Source: Aquabacter sp040049275
GTDB lineage: Bacteria; Pseudomonadota; Alphaproteobacteria; Rhizobiales; Xanthobacteraceae
DNA length: 64,000 bases
Assembly (NCBI RefSeq): GCF_040049275.1
Contig: NZ_JBDZDT010000007.1
Span: 186,001-250,000 of the forward strand
Reading direction: 5' to 3'
Below, in pieces: positions 33,280-41,228 of the stretch. The notes below the pieces were generated by a model that made no database searches, was not told the DNA's origin, and worked only from the letters and a program-made list of their open reading frames with translations. The translations under genes were made by a program, and so were the position numbers. Numbering within the stretch: the first letter of the stretch is position 1; every line of letters begins with the position of its first letter.

Positions 33280-34878
33280 TCAGCCCAGCGCCCGCAGCTC
33301 CCGCCTTAAAATCTTCCCCGTCGCCGTCATGGGCAGCGCCGCCGTGAACGCCACGTGCCGGGGATATTCGTGGGCCGACAGGCGCTCGCGCACATGCTGC
33401 TGGATGTCGGCCACCAAAGCGTCCGAGCCTTCATGGCCGTTTTTCAGCACGATCCAGGCTTTCACCGCCTCGGTGCGCACGGGGTCGGGAATGCCCACAA
33501 CCGCCACCATGGCCACCGCCGGGTGCTTGAGGATGCAGTCCTCGATCTCCCCCGGCCCGATGCGATAGCCGGCCGAGGTGATGACATCGTCGGAACGGCT
33601 GACATACCAGAGATAGCCGTCCTCATCCTGCCGGCCGAGATCGCCGGTGAGGAGGAAGTCGCCTGCGAACTTCGCCGCGGTGGCCTCGGGATTGCGCCAG
33701 TATTCCAGCATCATCACCGGGTCGCCCTTGCGGATACCGATATGGCCTTCCGTGCCTGTCGGCACTTCCCGTCCGTCCCCGTCCACGATGCGGACGTCAT
33801 GGCCCGGAATGGGTTTGCCCATGGCGCCGGCGCGGATGGGGAAATAGGTGGAATTGGAGCCCACCACCAGATTGCACTCGGTCTGCCCGTAAATCTCCCG
33901 CGCCTCGACGCCGAGCCGCTCGCGCACGAAGGCGCCCAGCTCGGCACCCAGGCTCTCACCGCCCGTGAGGAGCGAGCGCAGCTTGAGGCCGGGATTGCGC
34001 ACATCCGCCTGCCGCAACAGCTTCAAGGCGGTGGGTGGCAGGAAGACGTTGCGCACCTCCTGGGCCGCCATGAGCGCCATGGCCGCCTCGGGATCGAACT
34101 TCTTCGCGCGATAGGCGAGCACCGGCACGCCCAGATGGAGCGAGGGGAAGAGAACGTCGAACAGACCGCCGATCCAGGCCCAGTCGGCGGGCGTCCAGTG
34201 CAGGTCGCCGGGCTGGGGCATGCCTTCGTGGATGAAGGAGATGCAGGGCAGGTGGCCGAGGAGGATGCGATGGCCGTGCAGGGCGCCCTTGGGATTTCCC
34301 GTGGTGCCCGAGGTGAAGATGATGATGGCCGGGTCGTCGGGCCCCGTATTCACGGGCGTGAAGCGGTCCGTGGCCTGGGCGAGGGCGGCATCGAAGGAGA
34401 GTTCGGCCACGCGGTCCGGGCCGGTGACGTATACGTGCGTCAGGGCCGGCAGGCCGTGGCGGATGCGCGAGAGCTTGGCGAGGCCGGCCACGTCCGTCAC
34501 CAGCACCTTCGCGCCGGACGCCGCGAGCCGGTATTCCAGCGCCTCGTCGCCGAACAAGGTGAAAAGCGGCACCGAGACCATGCCGGCCTTGAAGGCGCCG
34601 AGATGCGCGATGGCGGTCTCCGGCGCCTGAGGCAGGAACACGCCCACCCGGTCGCCGCGCTTCAGGCCGGCGGCCACCAGCACATTGGCGAAGCGGTTGG
34701 TGAGGCGGGCGAGGTCGTCGAAGGAAAAGCGCGTCACCGCGCCGTCCTCCTCCACGAAGATCAGCGCCGTCTTGCCCGCGCCCGTCCCATGCACGTCCAC
34801 GCAGGCCACGCCCATATTGAGGCGCGCCGGGATCTGCCAGCGAAAAGTGCGAACCAGATCCTCATAGGTCTGGGGCAT
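33280..34878 (-). CDS. AMP-dependent acyl-CoA synthetase
   Basis: Activates a carboxylic acid to its CoA thioester via an acyl-adenylate. The protein has 532 residues. The ATP-binding motif Phe-Thr-Ser-Gly-Thr-Thr-Gly-Asn-Pro-Lys-Gly is near 178, the Tyr-Gly-Gln-Thr-Glu motif near 330, the hinge region Leu-Leu-Thr-Gly-Asp-Leu near 410, and the catalytic Lys in Thr-Gly-Lys-Ile-Leu-Arg-Arg at the end. Overall it resembles medium-chain or benzoate/acetate-type synthetases; the acid is not predictable. ATG 34878 has a strong GAGGAGAGGA upstream. The neighbouring molybdenum hydroxylase could supply an acid from an aldehyde, which is inference. Confidence 0.88.
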   Translation of the reverse strand: MPQTYEDLVRTFRWQIPARLNMGVACVDVHGTGAGKTALIFVEEDGAVTRFSFDDLARLTNRFANVLVAAGLKRGDRVGVFLPQAPETAIAHLGAFKAGMVSVPLFTLFGDEALEYRLAASGAKVLVTDVAGLAKLSRIRHGLPALTHVYVTGPDRVAELSFDAALAQATDRFTPVNTGPDDPAIIIFTSGTTGNPKGALHGHRILLGHLPCISFIHEGMPQPGDLHWTPADWAWIGGLFDVLFPSLHLGVPVLAYRAKKFDPEAAMALMAAQEVRNVFLPPTALKLLRQADVRNPGLKLRSLLTGGESLGAELGAFVRERLGVEAREIYGQTECNLVVGSNSTYFPIRAGAMGKPIPGHDVRIVDGDGREVPTGTEGHIGIRKGDPVMMLEYWRNPEATAAKFAGDFLLTGDLGRQDEDGYLWYVSRSDDVITSAGYRIGPGEIEDCILKHPAVAMVAVVGIPDPVRTEAVKAWIVLKNGHEGSDALVADIQQHVRERLSAHEYPRHVAFTAALPMTATGKILRRELRALG

Positions 34879-35031
34879 TTGGCGTTTCCTCTCCTCGAAG
34901 GATCTTAGCAGGAAAGGCTCAGCAGGCCGCTCCGGCAAGACTCCCCGTAGGCCCATCTGCGTAGGCCTTGCGGAAACAATCGAACGTTCTTTTCTCATCC
35001 CGTCAAGGGGCGCCCCTGAGGGAATGCCGTC

Positions 35032-35119
35032 ATGGCCGGGCTTGTCCCGGCCATCCACGGGGCTCCGCTAGGTGCGGGCCAAGGGGTGAGGCGTGGATGC
35101 CCGGGACAAGCCCGGGCAT
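35032..35119. repeat. REP-type palindrome doublet
   Basis: The first hairpin has arms 35032-35040/35046-35054 with loop CTTGT. The second has arms 35097-35105/35111-35119 with loop ACAAG. The loops are reverse complements, so the two elements face each other. They lie between rpe and the acyl-CoA synthetase gene. Confidence 0.85.
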
Positions 35120-35145
35120 GACAAATGTAAAGAGTTAAGCCAGCG

Positions 35146-35829
35146 TCACGCCACCAGCCCGATGGCGCCCTGAGCCTTCTCGCGGATGGCGGAGATGTTG
35201 GCGCGGTAGCCCTCGATGCCGCCCTTGAACACGGCGGAGCCCGCCACCAGCACGTCCGCGCCCGCCTTGGCGCAGAGTGCGCCGGTCTGAGGGTTCACGC
35301 CGCCATCCACCTCGATGCGGATGTCGCGCCCGCGCACCATGTCGCGGATGCGCTCGATCTTGGGCAGCACATCGGGGATGAAGGTCTGCCCGCCGAAGCC
35401 GGGGTTCACGCTCATCACGCAGATGAGGTCCACCTTGTCGAGCACGTACTGGATGGCGCTCTCGTGGGTGGCCGGGTTCAGCGCCACGCCGGCCTTCTTG
35501 CCGAGGCCGCGGATCACCTGGAGGCAGCGGTCGAGATGGTCGGTCGCCTCCACCTGCACGGTGATGATGTCCGCCCCCGCCGCCGCGAAGGCTTCGAGAT
35601 AGGGCTCCACCGGGGAGATCATGAGGTGCGTATCGAACACCTTGTCGGTGTAGCGCCGCAGCGACCGGATGATATCGGGCCCGAACGTGATGTTGGGCAC
35701 GAAATGGCCGTCCATCACGTCGAGATGGATATAGTCCGCCCCCGCCGCCGCGACATCGCGCACCTCCTCGCCCAGGCGCGAGAAGTCGGACGCGAGGATG
35801 GAGGGGGCGATCAGCGGCAGGTTCATCAT
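35146..35829 (-). CDS. rpe: Ribulose-phosphate 3-epimerase
   Basis: Interconverts ribulose 5-phosphate and xylulose 5-phosphate in the pentose phosphate and Calvin pathways. TIM barrel, 227 residues. Motifs include Ala-Pro-Ser-Ile-Leu-Ala-Ser-Asp-Phe, His-Leu-Asp-Val-Met-Asp-Gly-His-Phe-Val-Pro, Asp-Thr-His-Leu-Met-Ile, Met-Ser-Val-Asn-Pro-Gly-Phe-Gly-Gly-Gln and Glu-Val-Asp-Gly-Gly-Val, which hold the metal-binding His/Asp and phosphate-binding residues. Two adjacent ATGs exist; the outer (35829) has GGAGAGAC upstream. The gene follows fbp by 44 bases on the same strand. Confidence 0.95.
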   Translation of the reverse strand: MMNLPLIAPSILASDFSRLGEEVRDVAAAGADYIHLDVMDGHFVPNITFGPDIIRSLRRYTDKVFDTHLMISPVEPYLEAFAAAGADIITVQVEATDHLDRCLQVIRGLGKKAGVALNPATHESAIQYVLDKVDLICVMSVNPGFGGQTFIPDVLPKIERIRDMVRGRDIRIEVDGGVNPQTGALCAKAGADVLVAGSAVFKGGIEGYRANISAIREKAQGAIGLVA

Positions 35830-35873
35830 GTCTCTCCGGCGGCGCCCCTTATGTAGGAAGGCGGCGCCCAGTC

Positions 35874-36857
35874 TCAATAATAGGAGGCGATCTTCGCCAC
35901 TTCGTCCTTGGAGCCGAACACCAGCGGGATGCGCTGGTGCAGCTTCTCGGGCTGGATGTCGAGGATGCGGGTCTTGCCGTCGGTGGCGGCGCCATTGGCC
36001 TGCTCGGTGATGAAGGCGACGGGGTTCGCCTCATAGATCAGCCGCAGACGGCCCTGCTCGTAGCCCTTCCGCTTGTCGCCCGTGTAGAGATACACGCCGC
36101 CGCGGGTGAAGATGCGGAAGGCATCGGCCACCATGGAGCCGACCCAGCGCATGTTGAAGTCCTTAGCCCTGGGGCCGTCCTTGCCGGCAAGGCAATCGTC
36201 GATATAGGCGCGCATGGGGGTGTCCCAGTGGCGCATGTTCGACTGGTTGACGCCGTATTCCTTGGTCTGGGCGGGGATCTCGACGGCGGCCTTGGCGAGG
36301 ATGAAGTCGCCGCTCGCCCGGTCGAGGGCAAATACCTGCGTGCCCGCGCCGAGGGTGGAGACCAGAACGGTAGACGGGCCGTAGATGAGGAAGCCGGCGG
36401 CGAGTTGGGCCGACCCCTTCTGCTTCAGCGCGTCCACCGGGTCCGGGAACTGCGCGGCGGAATAGGGCAGGATGGAATAGATGGTGCCCACCGAGACATT
36501 GGTGTCGATGTTGGAGGAGCCGTCCAGCGGGTCCACCGCCACCACCAGCGAGCCAACGTCGTTCAGCGGAATGGGGGTCTCGCTCTCCTCGGACCCCAGG
36601 AAGGCCACCGGCGCCTGCTTCAGCTTGGCGATGATGACCTCCTCGGAGATCACGTCCAGCTCCTTCTGGGCATCGCCGCCGGCATTGGCCTCATCGCCCA
36701 TGATCTTGGCGAAATGGTCGGCCAGCGGGCCCTGCGCCACGAGATCGGCGATGGCGATGCCGGCTTCCGCGATGCGCTCGACAGCGGCGGCCACCGCCTG
36801 CTTCTGAGGATCGCTGCCGGCGAAGTCGCGCAGGAACGCCTGGAGGGTCACGCTCAC
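35874..36857 (-). CDS. fbp: Class I fructose-1,6-bisphosphatase
   Basis: Hydrolyses fructose 1,6-bisphosphate in gluconeogenesis or the Calvin cycle; 327 residues, normal for class I. The metal-binding motif Asp-Pro-Leu-Asp-Gly-Ser-Ser-Asn-Ile-Asp is present, with Gly-Ser-Glu-Glu upstream and the substrate-binding Tyr-Thr-Gly-Asp-Lys-Arg-Lys-Gly-Tyr-Glu near 275. GTG 36857 is preferred because AAGGAG lies seven bases upstream; the open frame extends further into repeat sequence. It is probably co-transcribed with rpe. No RuBisCO or phosphoribulokinase gene is in the window. Confidence 0.94.
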   Translation of the reverse strand: MSVTLQAFLRDFAGSDPQKQAVAAAVERIAEAGIAIADLVAQGPLADHFAKIMGDEANAGGDAQKELDVISEEVIIAKLKQAPVAFLGSEESETPIPLNDVGSLVVAVDPLDGSSNIDTNVSVGTIYSILPYSAAQFPDPVDALKQKGSAQLAAGFLIYGPSTVLVSTLGAGTQVFALDRASGDFILAKAAVEIPAQTKEYGVNQSNMRHWDTPMRAYIDDCLAGKDGPRAKDFNMRWVGSMVADAFRIFTRGGVYLYTGDKRKGYEQGRLRLIYEANPVAFITEQANGAATDGKTRILDIQPEKLHQRIPLVFGSKDEVAKIASYY

Positions 36858-36970
36858 CTTGTCTCTCCTTGTGCCGCAACAGGCGCCCTTATGGCGCATG
36901 TGGGCGGAGGCGTCGAGGGTGGGCAGGGGCCGTTGTCCCGGACAAGCGAAAGCGCAGCTTGAGCGCAGAT

Positions 36971-37092
36971 CCGGGACCCAGCGCGGGACTCCGGCGAAGC
37001 CGGCAATGAGCGACCAGCGTGCAAGCGCCATCGCCGCGTGGCGGCTCCGGCTGGTTGAAGCGCCTTCGGCCGTCCTTTGCGCTGGGTCCCGG
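36971..37092. repeat. Long-spaced inverted repeat
   Basis: Perfect 14-base arms (36971-36984 and 37079-37092, CCGGGACCCAGCGC core) are separated by 94 bases holding smaller hairpins (CCGGCGAAGCCGG, GCGCCTTCGGCCG). It fills the gap between fbp and folB and looks like a third class of intergenic repeat. Confidence 0.65.
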
Positions 37093-37136
37093 GTTGCATT
37101 CCGCGCCTTCGGCGCTGCATGCCCCAGGACAAGCTC

Positions 37137-37571
37137 CTACCGCCGCCGATAGATCTCCACCCCCACATCCCCGAACACGCCGGTAATGGGCGCTCCGGGC
37201 TTGTGGACCACCACCCGCACCTGCTCGACCTGCGCGAAATGGTCCAGGACGCGCATGGCGATGCGCTCCGCCAGGGTCTCGATGAGCCGCACGGGCGCGG
37301 TCTCCACCGCCGCGCGCACGTGGTCATAGACCTCCTGGTAGGAGACGGTGAGCGACACGTCGTCGGCCCAGGCGGCGGGGCGGGTGTCGTGCCACCAGTC
37401 CACATCTACCACGAAGCGCTGTCCGATCTCCTGCTCGGCCTTCTTCAGGCCGTGCCGGGCGTAGAAGGGCAGGTCGCGCAGGAACACGCGGTCTCCGCGC
37501 GGCGGGGCTGCGGCCACCAGCGTTTCCGGTTCGGGCGCGGCGAGAGAGCCGGGGTCGGTGGGATCCATCAT
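37137..37571 (-). CDS. folB: Dihydroneopterin aldolase
   Basis: Pterin pathway enzyme converting dihydroneopterin to 6-hydroxymethyl-dihydropterin. The protein has 144 residues, with about 28 extra residues before the core. The core shows Arg-Asp-Leu-Pro-Phe-Tyr-Ala-Arg-His-Gly, Gln-Arg-Phe-Val-Val-Asp-Val-Asp, Ser-Tyr-Gln-Glu-Val-Tyr-Asp and Leu-Ile-Glu-Thr-Leu-Ala-Glu, with the usual active-site Glu, and the C-terminal Lys-Pro. It serves folate or, given the ATP-grasp neighbour, possibly tetrahydromethanopterin synthesis. It follows the ATP-grasp gene on the same strand after 105 bases. Confidence 0.88.
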   Translation of the reverse strand: MMDPTDPGSLAAPEPETLVAAAPPRGDRVFLRDLPFYARHGLKKAEQEIGQRFVVDVDWWHDTRPAAWADDVSLTVSYQEVYDHVRAAVETAPVRLIETLAERIAMRVLDHFAQVEQVRVVVHKPGAPITGVFGDVGVEIYRRR

Positions 37572-37676
37572 GGCGTCACGTTCAGGCTGGAATCATGAAA
37601 TCGGCTGGCGTTTGCCGGCGAAAGGCATCTTTGCATCAGAAAATGCCCGAGGTCCAAATGAGGCCGGGCAGGGTGT

Positions 37677-38810
37677 TCAGGATGCCGCGCCGTCCCCGCC
37701 CGGCAGGCCGAGGCGCTGGCGCACTTCCGCGAGCCGCGCATCGGCGCCGGCCCGGGCGGCCTCCAGGGTCGCGCCGTGCGCTTTGACGGTGCAGACCGGC
37801 GCGCCCTCGGGGATGACCGTGCCCGCCGCCGTGCGGTCGCGCACTTCGGGCGGCCAGTCGCCGTTGGGGATCATCACCTGATGGTCGGCATAGAGGATCG
37901 CCGCGGCCATCACCTCCTTGGGCGAAGGCAGAGCCTGCGGCAGCTTTCCCCCGCAGGCGGCGAGGTGCAGCGCCAGAAGCGGCGGCATGGGGTCCACGTC
38001 GAAGATTTCGAGGCTGGCGCCGGGGCGCGGGTTCACCTCCAGCAGCCACCACTCGGTGGGCGCGATCATGAGGTCGAAGGAGATGAGGCCCACCAGCCCG
38101 CACAAGGTGGCGATCTTCGTGGCCGCCGCGAGGATTGCGGGGCCATGGCCGTGCGGAAGGGCCACCGGGCCGGCGGCGCCGCCATAGCGGAAGGGCCGGT
38201 CCGGGGTGGGGTCGAGCCATTGGCGCACTGCGCCCACCGCCCGCGCTTCCTTGCCATTGGAGAGGAGGAGCAGCGAATAGGTCTCTCCCTCCACCTGCCG
38301 CTCCAGATAATAATCCGGTGCCGGCGGTGAGATGTCCCCCGGCGCGCGGGGATGGATATGGAAGCCGGCCGTGCCGCCGATGCGCTTTTCCAGCAGCGGC
38401 GCCGTGAGAAGCTCGCCCGTCGGCGCTTCCAGGGTGATGGCGGGGAAGGGAATGCCCAGATGCCCGCAAAGGGCGGCCAGCGCGATGGGGTCCTTCAGCA
38501 CCCGCACCGTCTCGGCCATGTTGCCGAGAATGGGGTTGCGCTCGCCGATGCGCTGCATGAGCGCGGTGTCGTGCTCGAACCCGCCGCCCAGCACCACGGG
38601 AAGGCCGGGCGGGGAGAGCGAGGCGAGCGCCTGCAGAAGATCATCGCCGTCGAACGCGAAGCCGTCCTTCTTGTGCACCCGCACGCAGCGCGCCGCATGG
38701 GCGCAGGTGTCGAGATCGGCGAACAGATCGAGCGCGAGCGCCGCAAGGCCGGCGCGGGCGGCGCTGGCGGCAAGCGGGCGGGCAGACAAAGCGATGATGG
38801 CAAGGTCCAT
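37677..38810 (-). CDS. ATP-grasp domain protein (candidate tetrahydromethanopterin-cluster type)
   Basis: A protein of 377 residues with ATP-grasp features: an N-terminal Rossmann-like part, Leu-Lys-Asp-Pro near 105, Gly-Gly-Thr-Ala-Gly-Phe-His-Ile near 145 in the glycine-loop position, Tyr-Leu-Glu-Arg-Gln-Val-Glu-Gly-Glu near 168, and Leu-Leu-Glu-Val-Asn-Pro-Arg-Pro-Gly near 260 with the metal-binding Glu/Asn. It joins an acid to an amine or a thiol via acyl-phosphate. From memory, similar ATP-grasp genes accompany tetrahydromethanopterin genes in methylotrophs. The nearby folB agrees, but no mch, fae or mtd gene is in the window. Confidence 0.72.
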   Translation of the reverse strand: MDLAIIALSARPLAASAARAGLAALALDLFADLDTCAHAARCVRVHKKDGFAFDGDDLLQALASLSPPGLPVVLGGGFEHDTALMQRIGERNPILGNMAETVRVLKDPIALAALCGHLGIPFPAITLEAPTGELLTAPLLEKRIGGTAGFHIHPRAPGDISPPAPDYYLERQVEGETYSLLLLSNGKEARAVGAVRQWLDPTPDRPFRYGGAAGPVALPHGHGPAILAAATKIATLCGLVGLISFDLMIAPTEWWLLEVNPRPGASLEIFDVDPMPPLLALHLAACGGKLPQALPSPKEVMAAAILYADHQVMIPNGDWPPEVRDRTAAGTVIPEGAPVCTVKAHGATLEAARAGADARLAEVRQRLGLPGGDGAAS

Positions 38811-38862
38811 GGGATCACTCCGCCGGAGGAAAGACCGCCGCGGCCGAAGGCGGCACGGGTGA

Positions 38863-39291
38863 TCAGGAAGCGAGGGCCGCCTTGAGCATTTCGGCGTGCT
38901 GGGCCAGCACGGCCATGTCTTCCTTGAAGCTCGCAGCCGGCTTCATGGGCTCGCCCTCATGGCGCGGGATCACATGCACATGCAGGTGGAACACCACCTG
39001 CCCGCCGGCCGGCTCGCTGAACTGCTGCACCGTCACGCCGTCGGCCTTGAAGACGGCCTTTCCGGCCCTGGCCACCTTCTGGGCGATCTTCGCCACGTAA
39101 GCGAGGTCGTCGGGATCGATGTCCAGGATATTGCGGGAGGGCGCCTTGGGAATCACCAGCGTATGGCCGGGGCAGCGCGGCATGATGTCGAGGAAGGCGA
39201 GCGCGCGATCATCCTCATAGACTTTGAAGGCGGGGAGCTCTCCGCGCAGGATCTTGGCGAAGATGTTCTGGGGATCGTAGGCGTCGCTCAT
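38863..39291 (-). CDS. HIT family nucleotide hydrolase
   Basis: Histidine triad protein of 142 residues, hydrolysing phosphoramidate or dinucleotide substrates such as AMP-lysine. The triad motif His-Leu-His-Val-His-Val-Ile-Pro is near residue 106, and the N-terminal Ile-Phe-Ala-Lys-Ile-Leu-Arg-Gly-Glu and Pro-X-Ala-Phe-Lys-Val segments are typical of the HinT branch. ATG 39291 has GGAGGG upstream; the longer frame overlaps the next gene's end and is not credible. Confidence 0.93.
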   Translation of the reverse strand: MSDAYDPQNIFAKILRGELPAFKVYEDDRALAFLDIMPRCPGHTLVIPKAPSRNILDIDPDDLAYVAKIAQKVARAGKAVFKADGVTVQQFSEPAGGQVVFHLHVHVIPRHEGEPMKPAASFKEDMAVLAQHAEMLKAALAS

Positions 39292-39358
39292 GAAGGGCCC
39301 TCCCATGCCTGTGACGGTTCGCATCGCAGGCGCGGGGCCGGGGGTCAACCCCCCGCCT

Positions 39359-40189
39359 TCATTGCTGACGCTGGCTCTGTCCCTGGCGGTCCTTCGACGG
39401 GCAGCGCGCATCGCATGCCGACACCGTCTCGCGGGCATTGAGGCCGAGGCCCTTGAGCACGGATACGCCAAGGGAATCCAGCCCCACCGCAAGGCGCACA
39501 TAGGCTTCCGTGGCGCAGAGCGAGCGGCCGCAATCGAACGCGACCCAGCCGATCTTCGGCACATGGGCCTCCGCCCATTCCCGCGCTTCTCCCGTGCCTT
39601 CCTCGTCAGCCACGTAGCCGGACACATGGCGCGCCGGAATGCCGAGATGGTGGGCCGCGGCGGTGAAGAGGTGGGTGAGGCCGCCCGGGCATCCCGACTT
39701 TGCCTCCAGCACCTCGGCGGCGGCGCGCGCGGGCACCTCCAGCGCGCGCTCCGTTTCCTCCACCGCCTCGTTGATGGCGTTCATCAAGGCGTGGAGCCGG
39801 CCAAGCTCGTCCTTCGCCTCGGCGCGCACGAGATCGGCAAAGGCGACGATATCCTGGGTCAGCTCGGTGAGGGGAGTCGGGCGCAAGAAGAGCGAGGGGG
39901 GAAAACGCTCCATCGTGCCCCGGACGATGCCGCTCGTGTCCTGGGTATCCACCTCGCCGGCGGCGGTGAGGATGATCTCCTCGCCGGGCGCCTCCACCGA
40001 GAAGGTATGGGCGAGATTTCCGAACGCGTCTTCCTGGGGGTACAGCCGGCAGTCCGGCTGCACGTCGAGCGACCAGCGGTGGACATATTGTCCGTAATGG
40101 TTTCGCGGGGTGATGCGGATGGACGCAATGGCCGTACGCATCCCCGGTTCCAGCCGGTGCACCACTTCATGCCGCACCCGAACGCGCAT
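39359..40189 (-). CDS. Transglutaminase-like protein with altered triad
   Basis: A protein of 276 residues. An N-terminal beta-rich domain (Arg-His-Glu-Val-Val-His-Arg start) is followed by a transglutaminase core. Cys167 (Ser-Gly-Cys-Pro-Gly-Gly) is at the nucleophile position, but the normal His-Ala-Trp is Arg203-Glu-Trp, while Asp219 (Ala-Phe-Asp) is kept. Without the His the usual amide chemistry is doubtful, so it may be non-catalytic or use another residue. It is the last gene of a set with the alpha-E and circularly permuted ATP-grasp genes, which occur together in many bacteria and probably make or modify a peptide; that product is unknown. Confidence 0.8.
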   Translation of the reverse strand: MRVRVRHEVVHRLEPGMRTAIASIRITPRNHYGQYVHRWSLDVQPDCRLYPQEDAFGNLAHTFSVEAPGEEIILTAAGEVDTQDTSGIVRGTMERFPPSLFLRPTPLTELTQDIVAFADLVRAEAKDELGRLHALMNAINEAVEETERALEVPARAAAEVLEAKSGCPGGLTHLFTAAAHHLGIPARHVSGYVADEEGTGEAREWAEAHVPKIGWVAFDCGRSLCATEAYVRLAVGLDSLGVSVLKGLGLNARETVSACDARCPSKDRQGQSQRQQ

Positions 40190-40228
40190 CGCTTCCTCGT
40201 TGAACGGGGCGACGCCGGGCGCCGCGCC

Positions 40229-41179
40229 TCAGGTAAGATACTGCTCGGTGATCTCCGCACCTAGCTTGTTGTTGTCGGAGATGAAGTCCGAGATGAATTC
40301 GTGCAGCCCGGTCTGAAACACGTCTTCGATGGATTGGTTGCTTAAACGCGCCCGGGTCGAGCGGGCCAGGCGCTGGGCCGGACCCTGCCGGCCATAGGCG
40401 TCGGCGATGTCGTCGAGAGAATGCGTCAGATTCTCATAACAACTTGCCAACGAGCGGGGCATGGCGCGGTTGAGCATGAGGAGGTCCGCCACCAGCCAGG
40501 GCTTCACCGAGTCCCGGTAGACCCAATGGAAGGCGGTGAGCGCGGAGACCGAGCGCAGGATGGAGGCCCACTGGAAATAGTCCAGCGGCCCGCCGACCTT
40601 CTCCTTCTCCGGCAGCAGCACGTGATACTTCACGTCGAGGATGCGGGCGGTGTTGTCGGCGCGCTCCATATAGGTGCCGGTGCGCGCGAACCAGAAGGCA
40701 TCGTTGCGCAGCATGGTGCGGTGCATGGCCCCATCGAAGCGCATCGCGGCTTCCTTCACGAAGGCGAGGAAGCGTGTCAGCTCGTCCCGCGAGAGCGCGC
40801 GGTCGGGGAAGGCGCGCAGCTCGATCCAGGACGAGTTGATGGCGTCCCACATCTCCGAGGTGAGCGCGGTGCGGACCGAACGCGCATTGGTGCGGGCCGC
40901 CTCGAAGCAGTTGCGGATGGAGGTGGGGTTCTCCGGGTCGAGGGCGAGGAAGGAGACCACATTCTCCTCGCTCGCCTTCTCGATGGGCCCGTGCTTCTCG
41001 ATGAACTGGTCGGCGCAGCCTGAGGTGAGCACCACGGAGCTCCACTCATTGGTGGAGCCGCCATAGGTCACCGGCATGTAGGAGAGGCGCTGGGCCACAT
41101 CGAGAATGCGCGCGAGGCAATCCGCGCGCTCCACGTAGCGGGTCAGCCAGTAGATGTTGTCGGCGGTGCGGGAAAGCAT
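40229..41179 (-). CDS. Alpha-E domain-containing protein
   Basis: All-helical protein of 316 residues of the alpha-E family, named for its conserved Glu-containing helices. Signatures are the start Met-Leu-Ser-Arg-Thr-Ala-Asp-Asn-Ile-Tyr-Trp with Tyr-Val-Glu-Arg-Ala-Asp, and a repeat of the same pattern at Gly-Thr-Tyr-Met-Glu-Arg-Ala-Asp-Asn-Thr-Ala-Arg near residue 170. It stands between the circularly permuted ATP-grasp and transglutaminase genes, an arrangement known from many genomes and sometimes fused. Its biochemical role is unknown, probably a partner of the ATP-grasp ligase. Confidence 0.92.
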   Translation of the reverse strand: MLSRTADNIYWLTRYVERADCLARILDVAQRLSYMPVTYGGSTNEWSSVVLTSGCADQFIEKHGPIEKASEENVVSFLALDPENPTSIRNCFEAARTNARSVRTALTSEMWDAINSSWIELRAFPDRALSRDELTRFLAFVKEAAMRFDGAMHRTMLRNDAFWFARTGTYMERADNTARILDVKYHVLLPEKEKVGGPLDYFQWASILRSVSALTAFHWVYRDSVKPWLVADLLMLNRAMPRSLASCYENLTHSLDDIADAYGRQGPAQRLARSTRARLSNQSIEDVFQTGLHEFISDFISDNNKLGAEITEQYLT

Positions 41180-41228
41180 GATGGGCCCGTCTGTCGAATG
41201 GCAGGTGGCGGCGCCGGAGGCACCGGTT

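Noticed and set aside
35146..36857. fbp-rpe considered as part of a Calvin cycle (cbb) operon
   Set aside because: No cbbL, cbbS, cbbP or cbbR gene adjoins them; both enzymes are also housekeeping, so autotrophy cannot be inferred from the window.
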